Below are positions 19,923-29,907 of a stretch of 64,000 nt of DNA, one piece after another. Position numbers and translations under genes: made by a program. The stretch spans positions 806,001-870,000 of the forward strand of contig NZ_CP097116.1 in the NCBI RefSeq assembly GCF_024029335.1. The letters run 5' to 3'. Below the pieces are notes generated by a model that saw only the letters and a list, made by a program, of their open reading frames with translations, did no database searches and had not been told where the DNA came from. The DNA is from Fructilactobacillus myrtifloralis (GTDB taxonomy: Bacteria; Bacillota; Bacilli; Lactobacillales; Lactobacillaceae). Each line of letters opens with the position of its first letter. Position 1 is the first letter of the stretch.

Positions 19923-22900
19923 CTACTCGTCTTCCTTCTTACGTTTCCGTGATTTAAAGCCTAACCCAGCAAGAAGTAACGTTAGCAATCCAATTAATGA
20001 CAAGTTCTGTGATTGCTCACCTGTTTGTGGCAACTTCGCTTGTTTTTTATTTGAATTACCTTTGTCACTAGCATGAACGGAACTAGATCCATGATTTCCA
20101 TCATCATGGTTCATTGAAGAATGATCACTTGGCAGTTTGTTTGATGAGTTACTTGAAACAAGTGAAGATCCTACACTGCTTGAAGCACTGGCACTCGCCG
20201 AAGCACTTGTACTAGTTGAGGCGCTCGCGCTGTCGGACATGCTGAGACTTGCTGAATCACTCGTACTTGCCGAAACACTGGCACTGTCGGACATGCTCAA
20301 GCTTGCTGAATCACTCGTACTAGTTGAAACGCTCGCACTGTCGGACATGCTGAGACTTGCTGAATCACTCGTACTTGCCGAAACACTGGCACTGTCGGAC
20401 ATGCTCAAGCTTGCTGAATCACTCGTACTAGTTGAAACGCTCGCACTATCGGACATGCTGAGGCTTGCCGAATCACTTGTACTAGTTGAAACACTGGCAC
20501 TGTCGGACATGCTCAAGCTTGCTGAATCACTCGTACTAGTTGAAACGCTCGCACTGTCGGACATGCTGAGGCTTGCCGAATCACTTGTACTAGTTGAAAC
20601 ACTGGCACTGTCGGACATGCTCAAACTTGCCGAATCACTCGTACTGGTTGAAACGCTCGCACTATCGGACATGCTCAAGCTTGCTGAATCACTCGTACTT
20701 GCCGAAACGCTCGCACTATCAGACATGCTCAAGCTTTCCGAATCACTTGTACTAGTTGAAACACTGGCACTGTCGGACATGCTCAAGCTTGCCGAATCAC
20801 TCGTACTTGCTGAAACGCTCGCACTGTCGGACATGCTCAAGCTTGCTGAATCACTCGTACTGGTTGAAACGCTCGCACTGTCGGACATGCTCAAGCTTGC
20901 CGAATCACTTGTACTGGTTGAAACACTCGCACTGTCGGACATGCTCAAGCTTTCCGAATCACTTGTACTAGTTGAAACGCTCGCACTATCGGACATGCTG
21001 AGGCTTTCCGAATCACTCGTACTTGCTGAAACGCTCGCGCTGTCAGACATGCTGAGGCTTGCTGAATCACTCGTACTTGCTGAAACGCTCGCACTATCAG
21101 ACATGCTCAAGCTTTCCGAATCACTCGTACTTGCCGAAACGCTCGCACTGTCAGAAACGCTCAAACTATCTGATGCACTAACACTTGCACTGTCAGAAAC
21201 GCTTAAGCTATCTGAGGCACTCACACTCGCACTGTCAGAAACACTCAAGCTATCTGAGGCGCTGACGCTAGCGCTATCTGAGATGCTCAAACTATCTGAT
21301 GCACTAACACTTGCACTATCAGAAACGCTTAAGCTATTCGAAGCACTCACGCTTGCACTATCGGAAACACTCAAGCTGTCTGAGGCACTCACGCTCGCGC
21401 TGTCAGAAACGCTTAAGCTATCTGAGGCACTCACACTCGCACTGTCAGAAACACTCAAGCTGTCAGAAGCACTGACGCTAGCGCCGTCGGAGACACTCAA
21501 GCTATCGGAGGCACTAACACTTGCACTGTCAGAAACGCTTAAACTATCCGATGCGCTGACGCTCGTATCTGAAACGCTCAAACTGTCAGAGGCACTAACA
21601 CTTGCACTGTTAGAAACGCTCAAACTATCTGAGGCACTAACACTTGCACTATCGGAAACACTCAGGCTATCCGATGCGCTGACGCTTGCACTGTTAGAAA
21701 CGCTTAAGCTATCCGAGGCACTAACACTTGCACTGTCAGAAACGCTTAAACTATCCGATGCGCTCACGCTCGCACTATCTGAAACGCTTAAGCTGTCGGA
21801 TGCACTAACGCTTGCACTATCAGAAACGCTCAAGCTGTCAGAAGCACTGACGCTAGCGCTGTCGGAGACACTCAAGCTATCTGATGCACTAACACTTGCA
21901 CTGTCAGAAACGCTTAAACTATCCGAAGCACTGACGCTCGCACTATCAGAAACACTTAAACTATCCGAAGCACTGACACTCGCACTATCAGAAACACTCA
22001 GACTATCCGAAGCGCTGACACTTGCACTGTCAGAAACACTCAGACTATCCGAAGCACTGACGCTTGCACTGTCAGAAACGCTTAAACTATCCGAGGCACT
22101 GACGCTCGCACTGTCGGAAACACTCAAGCTATCTGAGGCACTCACGCTCGCACTGTTAGAAACGCTCAAGCTATCTGAGGCACTGACGCTCGCACTGTCA
22201 GAAACGCTCAAGCTATCCGAGGCACTGACGCTCGCACTATCAGAAATGCTTAAGCTATCTGAGGCACTCACGCTCGCACTATCAGAGATGCTTAAGCTAT
22301 CCGAGGCGCTCACACTGGCACTGTCGGAAACACTTAAGCTGTCGGATGCACTCACACTCGCACTATCAGAAACGCTTAAACTATCCGAGGCACTGACGCT
22401 CGCACTGTCGGAAACACTCAAGCTATCTGAGGCACTCACGCTCGCACTGTTAGAAACGCTCAAGCTATCTGAGGCACTGACGCTGGCGCTATCTGAAACA
22501 CTTAAGCTATCAGATGCACTGACGCTTGCACTGTCAGAAACACTTAAACTATCTGAGGCACTCACACTTGCACTATCAGAAACACTCAAGCTATCTGATG
22601 CGCTCACGCTCGCACTATCGGAAACACTCAAGCTATCCGAGGCGCTGACGCTTGCACTGTCAGAAACGCTCAAACTATCTGAGGCACTCACACTTGCACT
22701 GTCAGAAACGCTTAAACTATCCGATGCGCTCACGCTCGCACTATCTGAAACGCTCAAGCTATCCGAGGCACTCACACTTGCGCTGTCGGAAACACTCAAA
22801 CTATCTGAAGTACTCATGTTATTGTCAGAAGCACTCAAACTATTCGACATACTTAAGCTATCAGATGCACTGACGCTTGCACTGTCAGAAACACTTAAAC

Positions 22901-25900
22901 TATCCGAGGCACTCACACTTGCACTATCAGAAACACTCAAGCTATCTGATGCGCTCACGCTCGCACTATCGGAAACACTCAAGCTATCCGAGGCGCTGAC
23001 GCTTGCACTGTCAGAAACGCTCAAACTATCTGAGGCACTCACACTTGCACTGTCAGAAACGCTTAAACTATCTGAGGCACTCACACTCGCGCTATCAGAC
23101 GTACTTAGACTATTTGATTCACTGGTACTTGCACTATCTGAAGTACTTAAACTATCTGAGGCACTCACACTCGTGCTATCAGACGTACTTAGACTATTTG
23201 ATTCACTGGTACTTGCACTATCTGAAGTACTCAAACTATTTGATTCACTTACACTCACACTATCCGAAGCACTCAAACTATCGGATTCACTCAAACTTGC
23301 ACTATCCGAAGCACTCAAACTGTCGGATGTGCTGGTACTGACACTACCAGAATTACTTAAGCTATCAGAACCACTTACTGAAGAACTATCACTTGTACTT
23401 GCCGAACCACTCGCACTAGTTGAAGCTGATTCAGATGGATACGTATCAGCAATCACATAAATCTTAGTGTTTTGTGGTTGGTCGGTAACCACCATTTCTC
23501 CGGGTTGTTGGTTTCCCTTTAGATATTGACCGGTTGCATAGTGATATCCAGACGGAACATTTTCTTGCGTATAGTAAGGATCATTCCAATTAATCCTGTT
23601 ACCGTAATTGGCAGGAACGTGATTAGTTCCAGCTGCTTCTTTTCCAGCCTGACTACCGTTTACATCAATAGTCTTACCTGTGTTTGCATCAACGTATTGA
23701 TACGTGACGTTCTTATTAGGTTGACCATAAATATAAATCTTGTACGTATACGTTTGTCCCGCCATTGGTACAATTGCTAAGTTAGCCTGCCCATTTTCAT
23801 CACCATCATCAGCTGTGCTAGTTGGGTCACCACCAGCTTGTCGATCCGTTTGTGCTGACTGTGGAATTTGTTTACCTAAGCCCCACATGTAATGCTCTGG
23901 CATTTCTTGGTTAGCAAATTGCTTGGTATCTAATGGAATGTAAGATCCAACCGCTCCGCGATTTTGCTGGGGAATTTCCGTTGTTTTGATTACGTTTCCA
24001 TATTGATCAACGTATTCAATTTTTATTTTTCCAGCTGTTAAAGCCTCGGTCTGTAGCTCACGGGTGTTATCAGTAAGGATGGTTGAAGCGGCAACTTGAC
24101 CGTCCAAGCTGGTAACCGTTGCTTTTCCGTTTTGAACTACTATTTTTTCGAAGACTTTACTATCGTTACCATTTGGAACATTTTCAGGGGAATCTCTGTT
24201 CAACCAAGTTCTAATCCCCGAATTATCCATGGTAAATGTTCCCGTTCCGGTAATGATTCCTTTCCGGGTTGCATCGGGGTGACCATCCTTGTCTTGAACC
24301 GCTAAATGCAAGGATTTTGGAGAGATAAATTCAATGCTTGAATTATTCCGTAATTCAATTACTGGCCGGTTATCTCTTTGTTGGATATCCATAATTGTTC
24401 CAGCATTGAAAATCGCTTTTTGGTTGTACTGCAAGCGAATGGCACCACGACGATTACCGGCATTCGCTTCCATGTGGAAATTCTGTCCAAAAATAAATTC
24501 AGCATTCTTAGCTCTTGTATTTGCCTGACCGGTATTTAAGAAGTAACGGAATCCGGTCTGTGACCAGGTAACGTTATCTCCAACCCGCATTCCCCCAATT
24601 TTTTGGTAAATGGCAGGAAAATCTTCAGCTTGATCATTATAAGAGTTAACTGTATTGGAAGAATTATCTCCCATAATGAAGAGATTATCTTCACCGACAC
24701 TACCCTTTGGAGCGTAGTTACTAAAATTGAACTCAGAAAATTCACTATCGTTAGCAGTCCGATTAAGCGTCACGCTGGCATGGTCGGCAATTTCAACTCT
24801 TCCCATTCCCCGTGCAATTTCGTTGGAGAGTTCAAAGGTGTTTTTACCAGAGAAGGTTAACTTAGAACCAATTCCATAAAATACTCGAATTGGATTTTGA
24901 ACTTTCCCTTTGTTATTGCCAGAGGTAGAAGGTTGAACAGTTACATTATTAAAGTTAGCTGAAACAAATTTACCATTGGCAGCATATACTAATGAACTAG
25001 CCGTGCTTTGGTTAGATGTATAACCTTGTTTGAAAATAACGTTCGAAATCGTGATGTCAGTAGCATTATCACTCGTTCCTCTCAGAGCAAAGTTATTTCC
25101 ACCGAGATCGATAATATGATTATTACCATTAATAATGATGCTATTCCCAGTATCACGGGTTCTGATGCGAGCATCGCTTGGACTAATGGTAATGTCTGAC
25201 GTTACGTTAATGTACCGAATGGAATTGTTTTCCCATGCATCCTTCAACTGGCTGTAACTGGAAACATCAACATAGGCATTATTTTTCTTGGCCTCATCAC
25301 GATAATGCTGATCATTTGTAATCTGATCTGGCGTCAACACCGTAACCGAAGTTGGTGTTTTCGTTGAATTGCCCTTATTGATGTTGTCTTCAAATTGCGG
25401 CCGGTTCTTATCTGGATCAGAAGCAACGTGTAACGTATCTCGCTGTGAGCCGTCAGCATTCAAGTACACAAAGTTGGTCTTTAATTTATTCTTATTCCCA
25501 ACTTCTGTAATTGCTGATAAAGTGGCGGCACTCGGCGTTACGTTGGTTGGTAATCCAATGTTGGCCACCCCATCGTGCGCGTTAATCGCAACCACGGCAT
25601 CTTTTGGCGCTTCCCGTTTGATTTCGTTATACGCCGTCTGCTCGTTAACTACTTGATTTCCTGGTTGTTGTTGCTTCAGCTGGTCGTTACCAGCAGCAGC
25701 CGAGCCAGCAACCGTAGTTTGGAGCTTCGTCACCGTTGAGCCTGCTTGGTCAGCAATTTGACTAGTGGGCTGCTTAGCAGTCCCTTGCTCATCATGCTGG
25801 TTAACCGGCTGGTCGGGACGAGCTACTGATTGATCAGCTGCGGTCCGCTTAACGTTAGTCGAATCAGTTTGATCCGCTCGTTTGGCAGTCGCAGATTGTT

Positions 25901-26351
25901 TGTCAGCCTTTGTCGACGTGCTCGTACTCAGACTAGTTGAGGCTGATACGGATGACTTCAAACTAGTTGAGTTAGAGAGTGACAATGACTGGCTGTTACT
26001 AGTTGAGAGCTGTAAAGCTTCACTCATACTAGTTGAAACTTTGTCTAACTTGGCCTGCGAATCCTGGTTACGATTCGTAGCAGAATTGCTGGTCGAGGTC
26101 GACGGGATGGTCGCGGAATCATTCCCCGCTAACACATCCTGCTTGGCTTCCTTACTGGGATTATTCCCGGTTCCACTCGTTGTATCAGCATGCGCTGCAC
26201 TGACACCCACGTTAGCACCGAGAATTCCTCCCATCAGGGTAATTCCGGCGAAAACCCACTTTTTCCCGTCTTTATACATTTTGTAATGTACTTTGCCATT
26301 CTCATGGACTAGACGAGTGAGGTTTTGCCGATGGTTCCTTTTATCATCCAT
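19923..26351 (-). CDS. Giant serine-rich repeat adhesin 2 (SRRP), LPQTG-anchored
   Basis: This 2142-residue paralogue lies directly upstream of adhesin 1 and is the first SRRP after the secretion operon. Its signal peptide and first about 150 residues are almost identical to adhesin 1, as is the segment around residues 235-330 (APKDAVV...DPDKNR). The predicted beta-helix from about 367 on ([18 protein letters not shown]) has diverged clearly. Two MucBP-like segments precede a serine repeat at about 970-2067. The linker is rich in H, D and S, and LPQTG stands at 2107-2111 before the anchor helix. The ATG follows GGGGG. Duplication followed by diversification of the binding region is the simplest reading. 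Confidence 0.93.
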   Translation of the reverse strand: MDDKRNHRQNLTRLVHENGKVHYKMYKDGKKWVFAGITLMGGILGANVGVSAAHADTTSGTGNNPSKEAKQDVLAGNDSATIPSTSTSNSATNRNQDSQAKLDKVSTSMSEALQLSTSNSQSLSLSNSTSLKSSVSASTSLSTSTSTKADKQSATAKRADQTDSTNVKRTAADQSVARPDQPVNQHDEQGTAKQPTSQIADQAGSTVTKLQTTVAGSAAAGNDQLKQQQPGNQVVNEQTAYNEIKREAPKDAVVAINAHDGVANIGLPTNVTPSAATLSAITEVGNKNKLKTNFVYLNADGSQRDTLHVASDPDKNRPQFEDNINKGNSTKTPTSVTVLTPDQITNDQHYRDEAKKNNAYVDVSSYSQLKDAWENNSIRYINVTSDITISPSDARIRTRDTGNSIIINGNNHIIDLGGNNFALRGTSDNATDITISNVIFKQGYTSNQSTASSLVYAANGKFVSANFNNVTVQPSTSGNNKGKVQNPIRVFYGIGSKLTFSGKNTFELSNEIARGMGRVEIADHASVTLNRTANDSEFSEFNFSNYAPKGSVGEDNLFIMGDNSSNTVNSYNDQAEDFPAIYQKIGGMRVGDNVTWSQTGFRYFLNTGQANTRAKNAEFIFGQNFHMEANAGNRRGAIRLQYNQKAIFNAGTIMDIQQRDNRPVIELRNNSSIEFISPKSLHLAVQDKDGHPDATRKGIITGTGTFTMDNSGIRTWLNRDSPENVPNGNDSKVFEKIVVQNGKATVTSLDGQVAASTILTDNTRELQTEALTAGKIKIEYVDQYGNVIKTTEIPQQNRGAVGSYIPLDTKQFANQEMPEHYMWGLGKQIPQSAQTDRQAGGDPTSTADDGDENGQANLAIVPMAGQTYTYKIYIYGQPNKNVTYQYVDANTGKTIDVNGSQAGKEAAGTNHVPANYGNRINWNDPYYTQENVPSGYHYATGQYLKGNQQPGEMVVTDQPQNTKIYVIADTYPSESASTSASGSASTSDSSSVSGSDSLSNSGSVSTSTSDSLSASDSASLSESDSLSASDSVSVSESNSLSTSDSASTSESNSLSTSDSTSVSASDSLSTSDSASTSESNSLSTSDSASVSASDSLSVSDSASVSASDSLSVSDSASVSASDSLSVSDSASVSASDSLSVSDSASVSASDSLSVSDSASVSASDSLSMSNSLSASDNNMSTSDSLSVSDSASVSASDSLSVSDSASVSASDSLSVSDSASVSASDSLSVSDSASVSASDSLSVSDSASVSASDSLSVSDSASVSASDSLSVSDSASVSASDSLSVSDSASVSASDSLSVSNSASVSASDSLSVSDSASVSASDSLSVSDSASVSASDSLSVSDSASVSASDSLSISDSASVSASDSLSISDSASVSASDSLSVSDSASVSASDSLSVSNSASVSASDSLSVSDSASVSASDSLSVSDSASVSASDSLSVSDSASVSASDSLSVSDSASVSASDSLSVSDSASVSASDSLSVSDSASVSASDSLSVSDSASVSASDSLSVSDSASVSASDSLSVSDSASVSASDSLSVSDSASVSASDSLSVSNSASVSASDSLSVSDSASVSASDSLSVSNSASVSASDSLSVSDTSVSASDSLSVSDSASVSASDSLSVSDGASVSASDSLSVSDSASVSASDSLSVSDSASVSASDSLSVSDSASVSASNSLSVSDSASVSASDSLSISDSASVSASDSLSVSDSASVSASDSLSVSDSASVSASDSLSVSDSASVSASTSDSESLSMSDSASVSASTSDSASLSMSDSASVSASTSDSESLSMSDSASVSTSTSDSESLSMSDSASVSTSTSDSASLSMSDSASVSTSTSDSASLSMSDSASVSASTSDSASLSMSDSASVSTSTSDSESLSMSDSASVSASTSDSASLSMSDSASVSTSTSDSASLSMSDSASVSTSTSDSASLSMSDSASVSTSTSDSASLSMSDSASVSTSTSDSASLSMSDSASVSTSTSDSASLSMSDSASVSASTSDSASLSMSDSASVSTSTSDSASLSMSDSASVSASTSDSASLSMSDSASASTSTSASASASASSSVGSSLVSSNSSNKLPSDHSSMNHDDGNHGSSSVHASDKGNSNKKQAKLPQTGEQSQNLSLIGLLTLLLAGLGFKSRKRKKEDE
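20150..23440 (-). repeat. Serine-rich tandem repeats of adhesin 2
   Basis: In coding order, about 23430-21140 holds a 14-residue unit ([14 protein letters not shown]) with SLSVSD where adhesin 1 mostly has SLSMSD. About 21140-20190 holds an 18-residue unit ([18 protein letters not shown]). The G/N-containing units of adhesin 1 are missing, so the two stalks have different composition. Confidence 0.9.
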
Positions 26352-26378
26352 TCAGATAACCCCCATCTAATATTTATT

Positions 26379-26435
26379 GTTACGTACAATTCACGTAACC
26401 AATTTGATTGTACTAAATGAAATTTGATATTACAA
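26379..26435 (-). promoter_or_regulatory. Promoter of adhesin 2 with a palindromic operator
   Basis: On the minus strand TTGTAA (26430-26435) and TACAAT (26407-26412) are 17 bases apart. A palindrome, GTTACGT (26379-26385) and ACGTAAC (26393-26399), covers the predicted transcription start region. That position fits a repressor site. The regulator is not identifiable here. Confidence 0.55.
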
Positions 26436-26535
26436 CGTGTTTTGGATAAAAAACAAAAAACTTTGGTTATATTTTTATAATTTTTGTTTGCTAAACTGCC
26501 GGGAACCTACGTCTGCGTAAGAATTGCTTTGATAC

Positions 26536-26594
26536 CAAAAAAACACCAGAATTAACCTAGTTACGATAACTAAGTCAGTCCTGGTGTAAAAAAA
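26536..26594 (-). terminator. Terminator of the accessory Sec operon
   Basis: ACACCAG (26543-26549) pairs with CTGGTGT (26581-26587), with an inner CTAGTTA/TAACTA stem. A runs on the left give the U tract on the minus strand. It separates the secretion operon from the adhesin genes. Confidence 0.8.
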
Positions 26595-26618
26595 TAACCG
26601 ATTAACCTTGCAAATTGC

Positions 26619-26807
26619 CTATTTCAAAAAGGAAACAAACGTCGACAACATACTAATCACGACAATTACTAACATAATAATCGAGGCCGCGAGCATAAAA
26701 CCACGTCCCCGTGGTTTCTCATCGCTCGCATCCGTTACATACTTTTTTTCCTGATTAAACCGTTTTTGAATATCCGTTTGTAAATCATCATGTTTCTTAG
26801 TTGGCAT
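26619..26807 (-). CDS. Small single-span protein at the end of the accessory Sec operon (Asp4/SecE-like candidate)
   Basis: This 62-residue protein has a charged N-terminal half (MPTKKHDDLQTDIQKRF) and one strong membrane helix at about residues 38-60. The topology resembles SecE-type subunits, and accessory Sec loci of streptococci encode small Asp4/Asp5 proteins that partner SecY2. The ATG at 26807 is chosen because GGGAGGGGAG lies just upstream. It follows gtfB closely and precedes the operon terminator. I cannot show homology by motif, so the Asp4 link rests on size, topology and position. Confidence 0.6.
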   Translation of the reverse strand: MPTKKHDDLQTDIQKRFNQEKKYVTDASDEKPRGRGFMLAASIIMLVIVVISMLSTFVSFLK

Positions 26808-26829
26808 CCGTGCTCCCCTCCCTTTCATT

Positions 26830-27684
26830 TTAGTCCGTCACAATTTTCTTCGTCGGTAATCCAGCCACCCGAATCTTTTCTAAATACGGAGCGGGCATCC
26901 GCACCGTTTGCACGAACTTAATGTTGTCAGTCAAAATGTCAGCTAAATTTTGCTTAATCCGACCATCAGTCGTAAAGGGATCTTCTTCCAAGTACAGGGT
27001 GTTGTGTGATTTGGTTTTGGCCAACGACCACATTTCGTTCCCCATGAAGTTAATCCCAACGGTATCCTGCTTCTTCACAATCTTTTTCATTTCAGCTGCC
27101 AGAAAATCTGCCATGGAAATGTACCCGGCTTTCATCCGCATCGTTTTAAAATTTTCGACCGTGATGTAGTTTAAGCGATCTCCAAAGTAGTAGAATCGGA
27201 CGACCGGTCGTTCCTGATCATCATAAAAATCGATTCGTTGCAGTTGCCGGTTGGTGTAAATTTCGTTACTAAATTTTTTACCATCGCTCGCAAATACTTC
27301 TGTAAAGTCGCGATCGCCGTTTTCATAAAGGTAATCCACTTGTTGCACGTGACGACGTAGTTTTGGTAACAAAATCACATTGCCAATTACGTTTCCATCG
27401 GCGAGGACGTCAACGCTAAAATCACTGTTCATAAAGATTTCCGCCCCCGTAACGGTCGGAAGTTGGTTGAAATACAAGTACGTATTGGGATCAAAATCGA
27501 TGGTGCGCCCAGTAACCCGATCAAGCACGTTAAACCCGGTGACTTGGGTTTCATTCAGTTGGTCACGTAACGTCGGATTGGGAGCTAACGTGATTAGTTC
27601 GCCGCCCGTCGCTTCCAAGCGCTTTTTTTGCCCACTCCAACTGGGATGATTGACATCAATTTTATTTACCACTTCGTAGTGCAT
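26830..27684 (-). CDS. gtfB: GtfB-type glycosylation chaperone, short form
   Basis: GtfB stabilises and directs GtfA in adding GlcNAc to serine-rich adhesins in the cytoplasm. The 284 residues match the N-terminal part of GtfB in order: an acidic/aromatic start, YLYFNQLP, then RRHVQQVDYLYENGDRDFTEVF-like substrate-recognition strands (landmarks around residues 110-135) and YISMADFLAAEM. Streptococcal GtfB proteins are about 440-450 residues, so the second, Rossmann-like half is missing. The reading frame ends in a clean stop and no continuation is visible in other frames. The gene overlaps gtfA by 23 bases and has AGGAACTAGTTC before its ATG. Whether the short form works with GtfA is open. 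Confidence 0.7.
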   Translation of the reverse strand: MHYEVVNKIDVNHPSWSGQKKRLEATGGELITLAPNPTLRDQLNETQVTGFNVLDRVTGRTIDFDPNTYLYFNQLPTVTGAEIFMNSDFSVDVLADGNVIGNVILLPKLRRHVQQVDYLYENGDRDFTEVFASDGKKFSNEIYTNRQLQRIDFYDDQERPVVRFYYFGDRLNYITVENFKTMRMKAGYISMADFLAAEMKKIVKKQDTVGINFMGNEMWSLAKTKSHNTLYLEEDPFTTDGRIKQNLADILTDNIKFVQTVRMPAPYLEKIRVAGLPTKKIVTD

Positions 27685-29137
27685 GAACTAGTTCCTCCCA
27701 TTTTTGCGTAATGACGTGATGCCGAAATGGCTTCATGGATGATTGGGTTGCCTTTTGAACCTCAGCGTAGTTCGAATCTAACAGCCGTTGGACCCCAGTA
27801 GCCAAACTATTCACGTTAAAGTACAAGTTGTCATCTCCTACTTTAAACGGTTCCAAAAAGCCGTTCACCCCGTCTTTAATTAATTCGAGCGAGCCAAACC
27901 GAGCGGCATAGGCTACCACTGGTAGGCCAGCATTCAGGGCTTCGATGGTAGTCAACCCAAAGCCTTCGGAAAAGGAAGCCGTCAAAAAGGCATCATACTG
28001 CGGGTAAACCCGGTCGAGTTGACTAGAGAACCCTCTCAGGTGCACGTAATCTTCCAATCCTTCCGTTTTAATGGTGTCACTGATAATTTTTTCCTGCGTG
28101 CCGACGCCATAAATGTCAAAGGTCACATCAAATCCTAGTTGGCGTAGTTTAGCAATGGCACGGACAGCGAGATCAATGTGTTTTTCACCAGCAAGTCGGG
28201 AAGCGGTTACCAAGTGCAACGGTTCGCCTGGTTTCCAGGTTCGCCGTGGTGGTTCAGGATCATCAGCAACCCCACCCACTGGAATCGTGACAAACTTCTG
28301 GGTTTCATTAGGAAAATCAATTAAAAAGTCATAAGTTTGCCGTTGGGTTGCCGACACGGTTCGGTCAATCCGGTCTAAATGGGTTAGCGCATATTCATAG
28401 TAGTTATTCCACAAGGGATGGTTCGGATCATCCCGGTTAGCCAGGTGATCGGCGTGCACCATTTCAATCACCCGACTGTTTGCAAACTTCGGATAAAAGA
28501 GGGCTACCTCACTCTCTTCGCCCCGATCCAAAAACCAATTACTCTTGTGCCCGTAAACCCGATCCAGTTGCGCAAAAAAGTACCGTTGTAACTGAATCTC
28601 ATTGCGAAAGAACAGGTGTTGCTGGTTTTGGTCGAATAAATGAATGTTCCGGATTACCGTCCCACCCTTTTGATTATGGTAAAAATCAAAGGTTACTTTT
28701 CTGGTTCCCGAGGAATATTCAAACAATTCCACTTTCGAAACCGCGAGGAGATCCGTCGGCTGCGAGTAGCGGACCATGGTTTCCATGATTTGAACTCCTG
28801 AACTAGTAACCGACTTTAACATCCGAATGGTCTTGGTTCCATCAACAACCTGCTGGTCGCGCGGCTTATAAAACCGGCGCACTCCCTTGGTAAGGTACCG
28901 CTCCCCCAGCACAAAATATTCATACATATTGATTACTTGATCATTCTGTAAATTCCATTCTGCCATTGCTTCATGCAGATTTTTAATTAACTGTACAAAC
29001 ACAAACCGATAGGGTAACTGGGCCGCTTCAAACCGCTGCGCCCGATAAAACTGGGCGTGTTCGATCCCCGAATTTCCAATTCCCATCGCACGGTTGACAA
29101 AAAAATTCATCGCTTCAGCATTCGTCTTTTTTTTCAT
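27662..29137 (-). CDS. gtfA: Accessory Sec system glycosyltransferase GtfA
   Basis: This 491-residue family-4 type retaining glycosyltransferase is expected to put the first GlcNAc on serine/threonine of the adhesin repeats. The N-terminal acceptor part shows MGIGNSGIEHAQFYRAQ, the counterpart of the GWASSGVEYAQAYR start of streptococcal GtfA. The nucleotide-sugar half has TASRLAGEKHIDLAVRA, IYGVG and the E-x7-E region SEGFGLTTIEALNAGLPVV. I start it at the ATG at 29137, where AAGGAATTTTAAG precedes MKKKTNAEAM. It sits 11 bases after asp3. No further glycosyltransferases (GtfC and others) are in the cluster, so extension of the sugar, if any, is encoded elsewhere. Confidence 0.9.
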   Translation of the reverse strand: MKKKTNAEAMNFFVNRAMGIGNSGIEHAQFYRAQRFEAAQLPYRFVFVQLIKNLHEAMAEWNLQNDQVINMYEYFVLGERYLTKGVRRFYKPRDQQVVDGTKTIRMLKSVTSSGVQIMETMVRYSQPTDLLAVSKVELFEYSSGTRKVTFDFYHNQKGGTVIRNIHLFDQNQQHLFFRNEIQLQRYFFAQLDRVYGHKSNWFLDRGEESEVALFYPKFANSRVIEMVHADHLANRDDPNHPLWNNYYEYALTHLDRIDRTVSATQRQTYDFLIDFPNETQKFVTIPVGGVADDPEPPRRTWKPGEPLHLVTASRLAGEKHIDLAVRAIAKLRQLGFDVTFDIYGVGTQEKIISDTIKTEGLEDYVHLRGFSSQLDRVYPQYDAFLTASFSEGFGLTTIEALNAGLPVVAYAARFGSLELIKDGVNGFLEPFKVGDDNLYFNVNSLATGVQRLLDSNYAEVQKATQSSMKPFRHHVITQKWEELVHALRSGK

Positions 29138-29148
29138 CTTAAAATTCC

Positions 29149-29907
29149 TTATTTGCTCGTCTTCATCATTTGCTGTGCTAATTGCGTGAGGTGAGGAGTG
29201 GGATAGCCATACCCACAAATTGTCACGGGCAACTCCTGCTGATTCCATTCCTTAACCTCGGCCAACCGGCGCTGTAACGCAGCCGTGGTTGCCGCATCAC
29301 TCGCTAATTCCTGCTCACTGAGGCGGACCACCGCACTAATTTGATCGGAGGCTAATGGGACACTCCAACTTTCCGCATCCCGCCGCCCGACATACAAGTT
29401 AATTCCGGTCGCCGTCGGTGGTGCAATCCAAGTCAGACTAAGATCCGAATTAAGTTCAACATGATCCGTCGCTAAATCTGACGCTGGCGCTAGCGCTACC
29501 CAACGAAAATGGAAGGATTGATTGGCCTGCATGACCAGGGCTAGTGAATACGACTGTGCCGTTGCTGGGTAACTAAACGTTTGGTGCGCGCGGTCTAAGC
29601 GAAACTCTTCCACTAAGTGCTGATTGCGATCATACGTCATTAGTTTAAAGTAGAGCGACCCCTGCGGTTCGGCCTGCACATCACTCAGTAGTTGATACTG
29701 CTGATCTGGTTTTAACAACGGAAGCGCTCCCTGGGAACGGGTTACCTCAAAGCTTTGCTGCGAATTCCAGGTATATAAATCAGTCCCGGGTGGTAACATG
29801 GGCGCGGAAAAGCGAACTCCATCCGTTCCATAGTTAACTTTGGCGCCGTGGGTCTCGGCCGCGTTTAGCGCTTGGCCCCAGGTTAAAATCACACAATCAT
29901 TCTGCAT
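29149..29907 (-). CDS. asp3: Accessory Sec system protein Asp3
   Basis: This 252-residue protein is the third Asp component, which in streptococci forms a complex with Asp1 and Asp2 and binds SecA2 and the glycosylated preprotein. The N-terminus (MQNDCVILTWGQALNAAETHGAKV) and the beta-rich body with NQSFHFRWVALAP fit Asp3. The start at 29907 overlaps the asp2 stop by 11 bases and uses the AAAGGGTGG inside the end of asp2. The C-terminal about 90 residues include SLTWIAP-type strands that may form a second carbohydrate-binding-like module. Assignment relies on pattern plus position. Confidence 0.82.
   Translation of the reverse strand: MQNDCVILTWGQALNAAETHGAKVNYGTDGVRFSAPMLPPGTDLYTWNSQQSFEVTRSQGALPLLKPDQQYQLLSDVQAEPQGSLYFKLMTYDRNQHLVEEFRLDRAHQTFSYPATAQSYSLALVMQANQSFHFRWVALAPASDLATDHVELNSDLSLTWIAPPTATGINLYVGRRDAESWSVPLASDQISAVVRLSEQELASDAATTAALQRRLAEVKEWNQQELPVTICGYGYPTPHLTQLAQQMMKTSK

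Noticed and set aside
12955-23440. Regularly spaced short repeats resembling a CRISPR array
   Set aside because: The repeats are contiguous 42- and 54-base coding units in frame with serine repeats, have no unique spacers, and no cas genes lie nearby.
20137-23460. A 1107-codon open frame on the plus strand opposite adhesin 2
   Set aside because: Same artefact of the serine-repeat coding bias; no ribosome binding site and no independent homology pattern.
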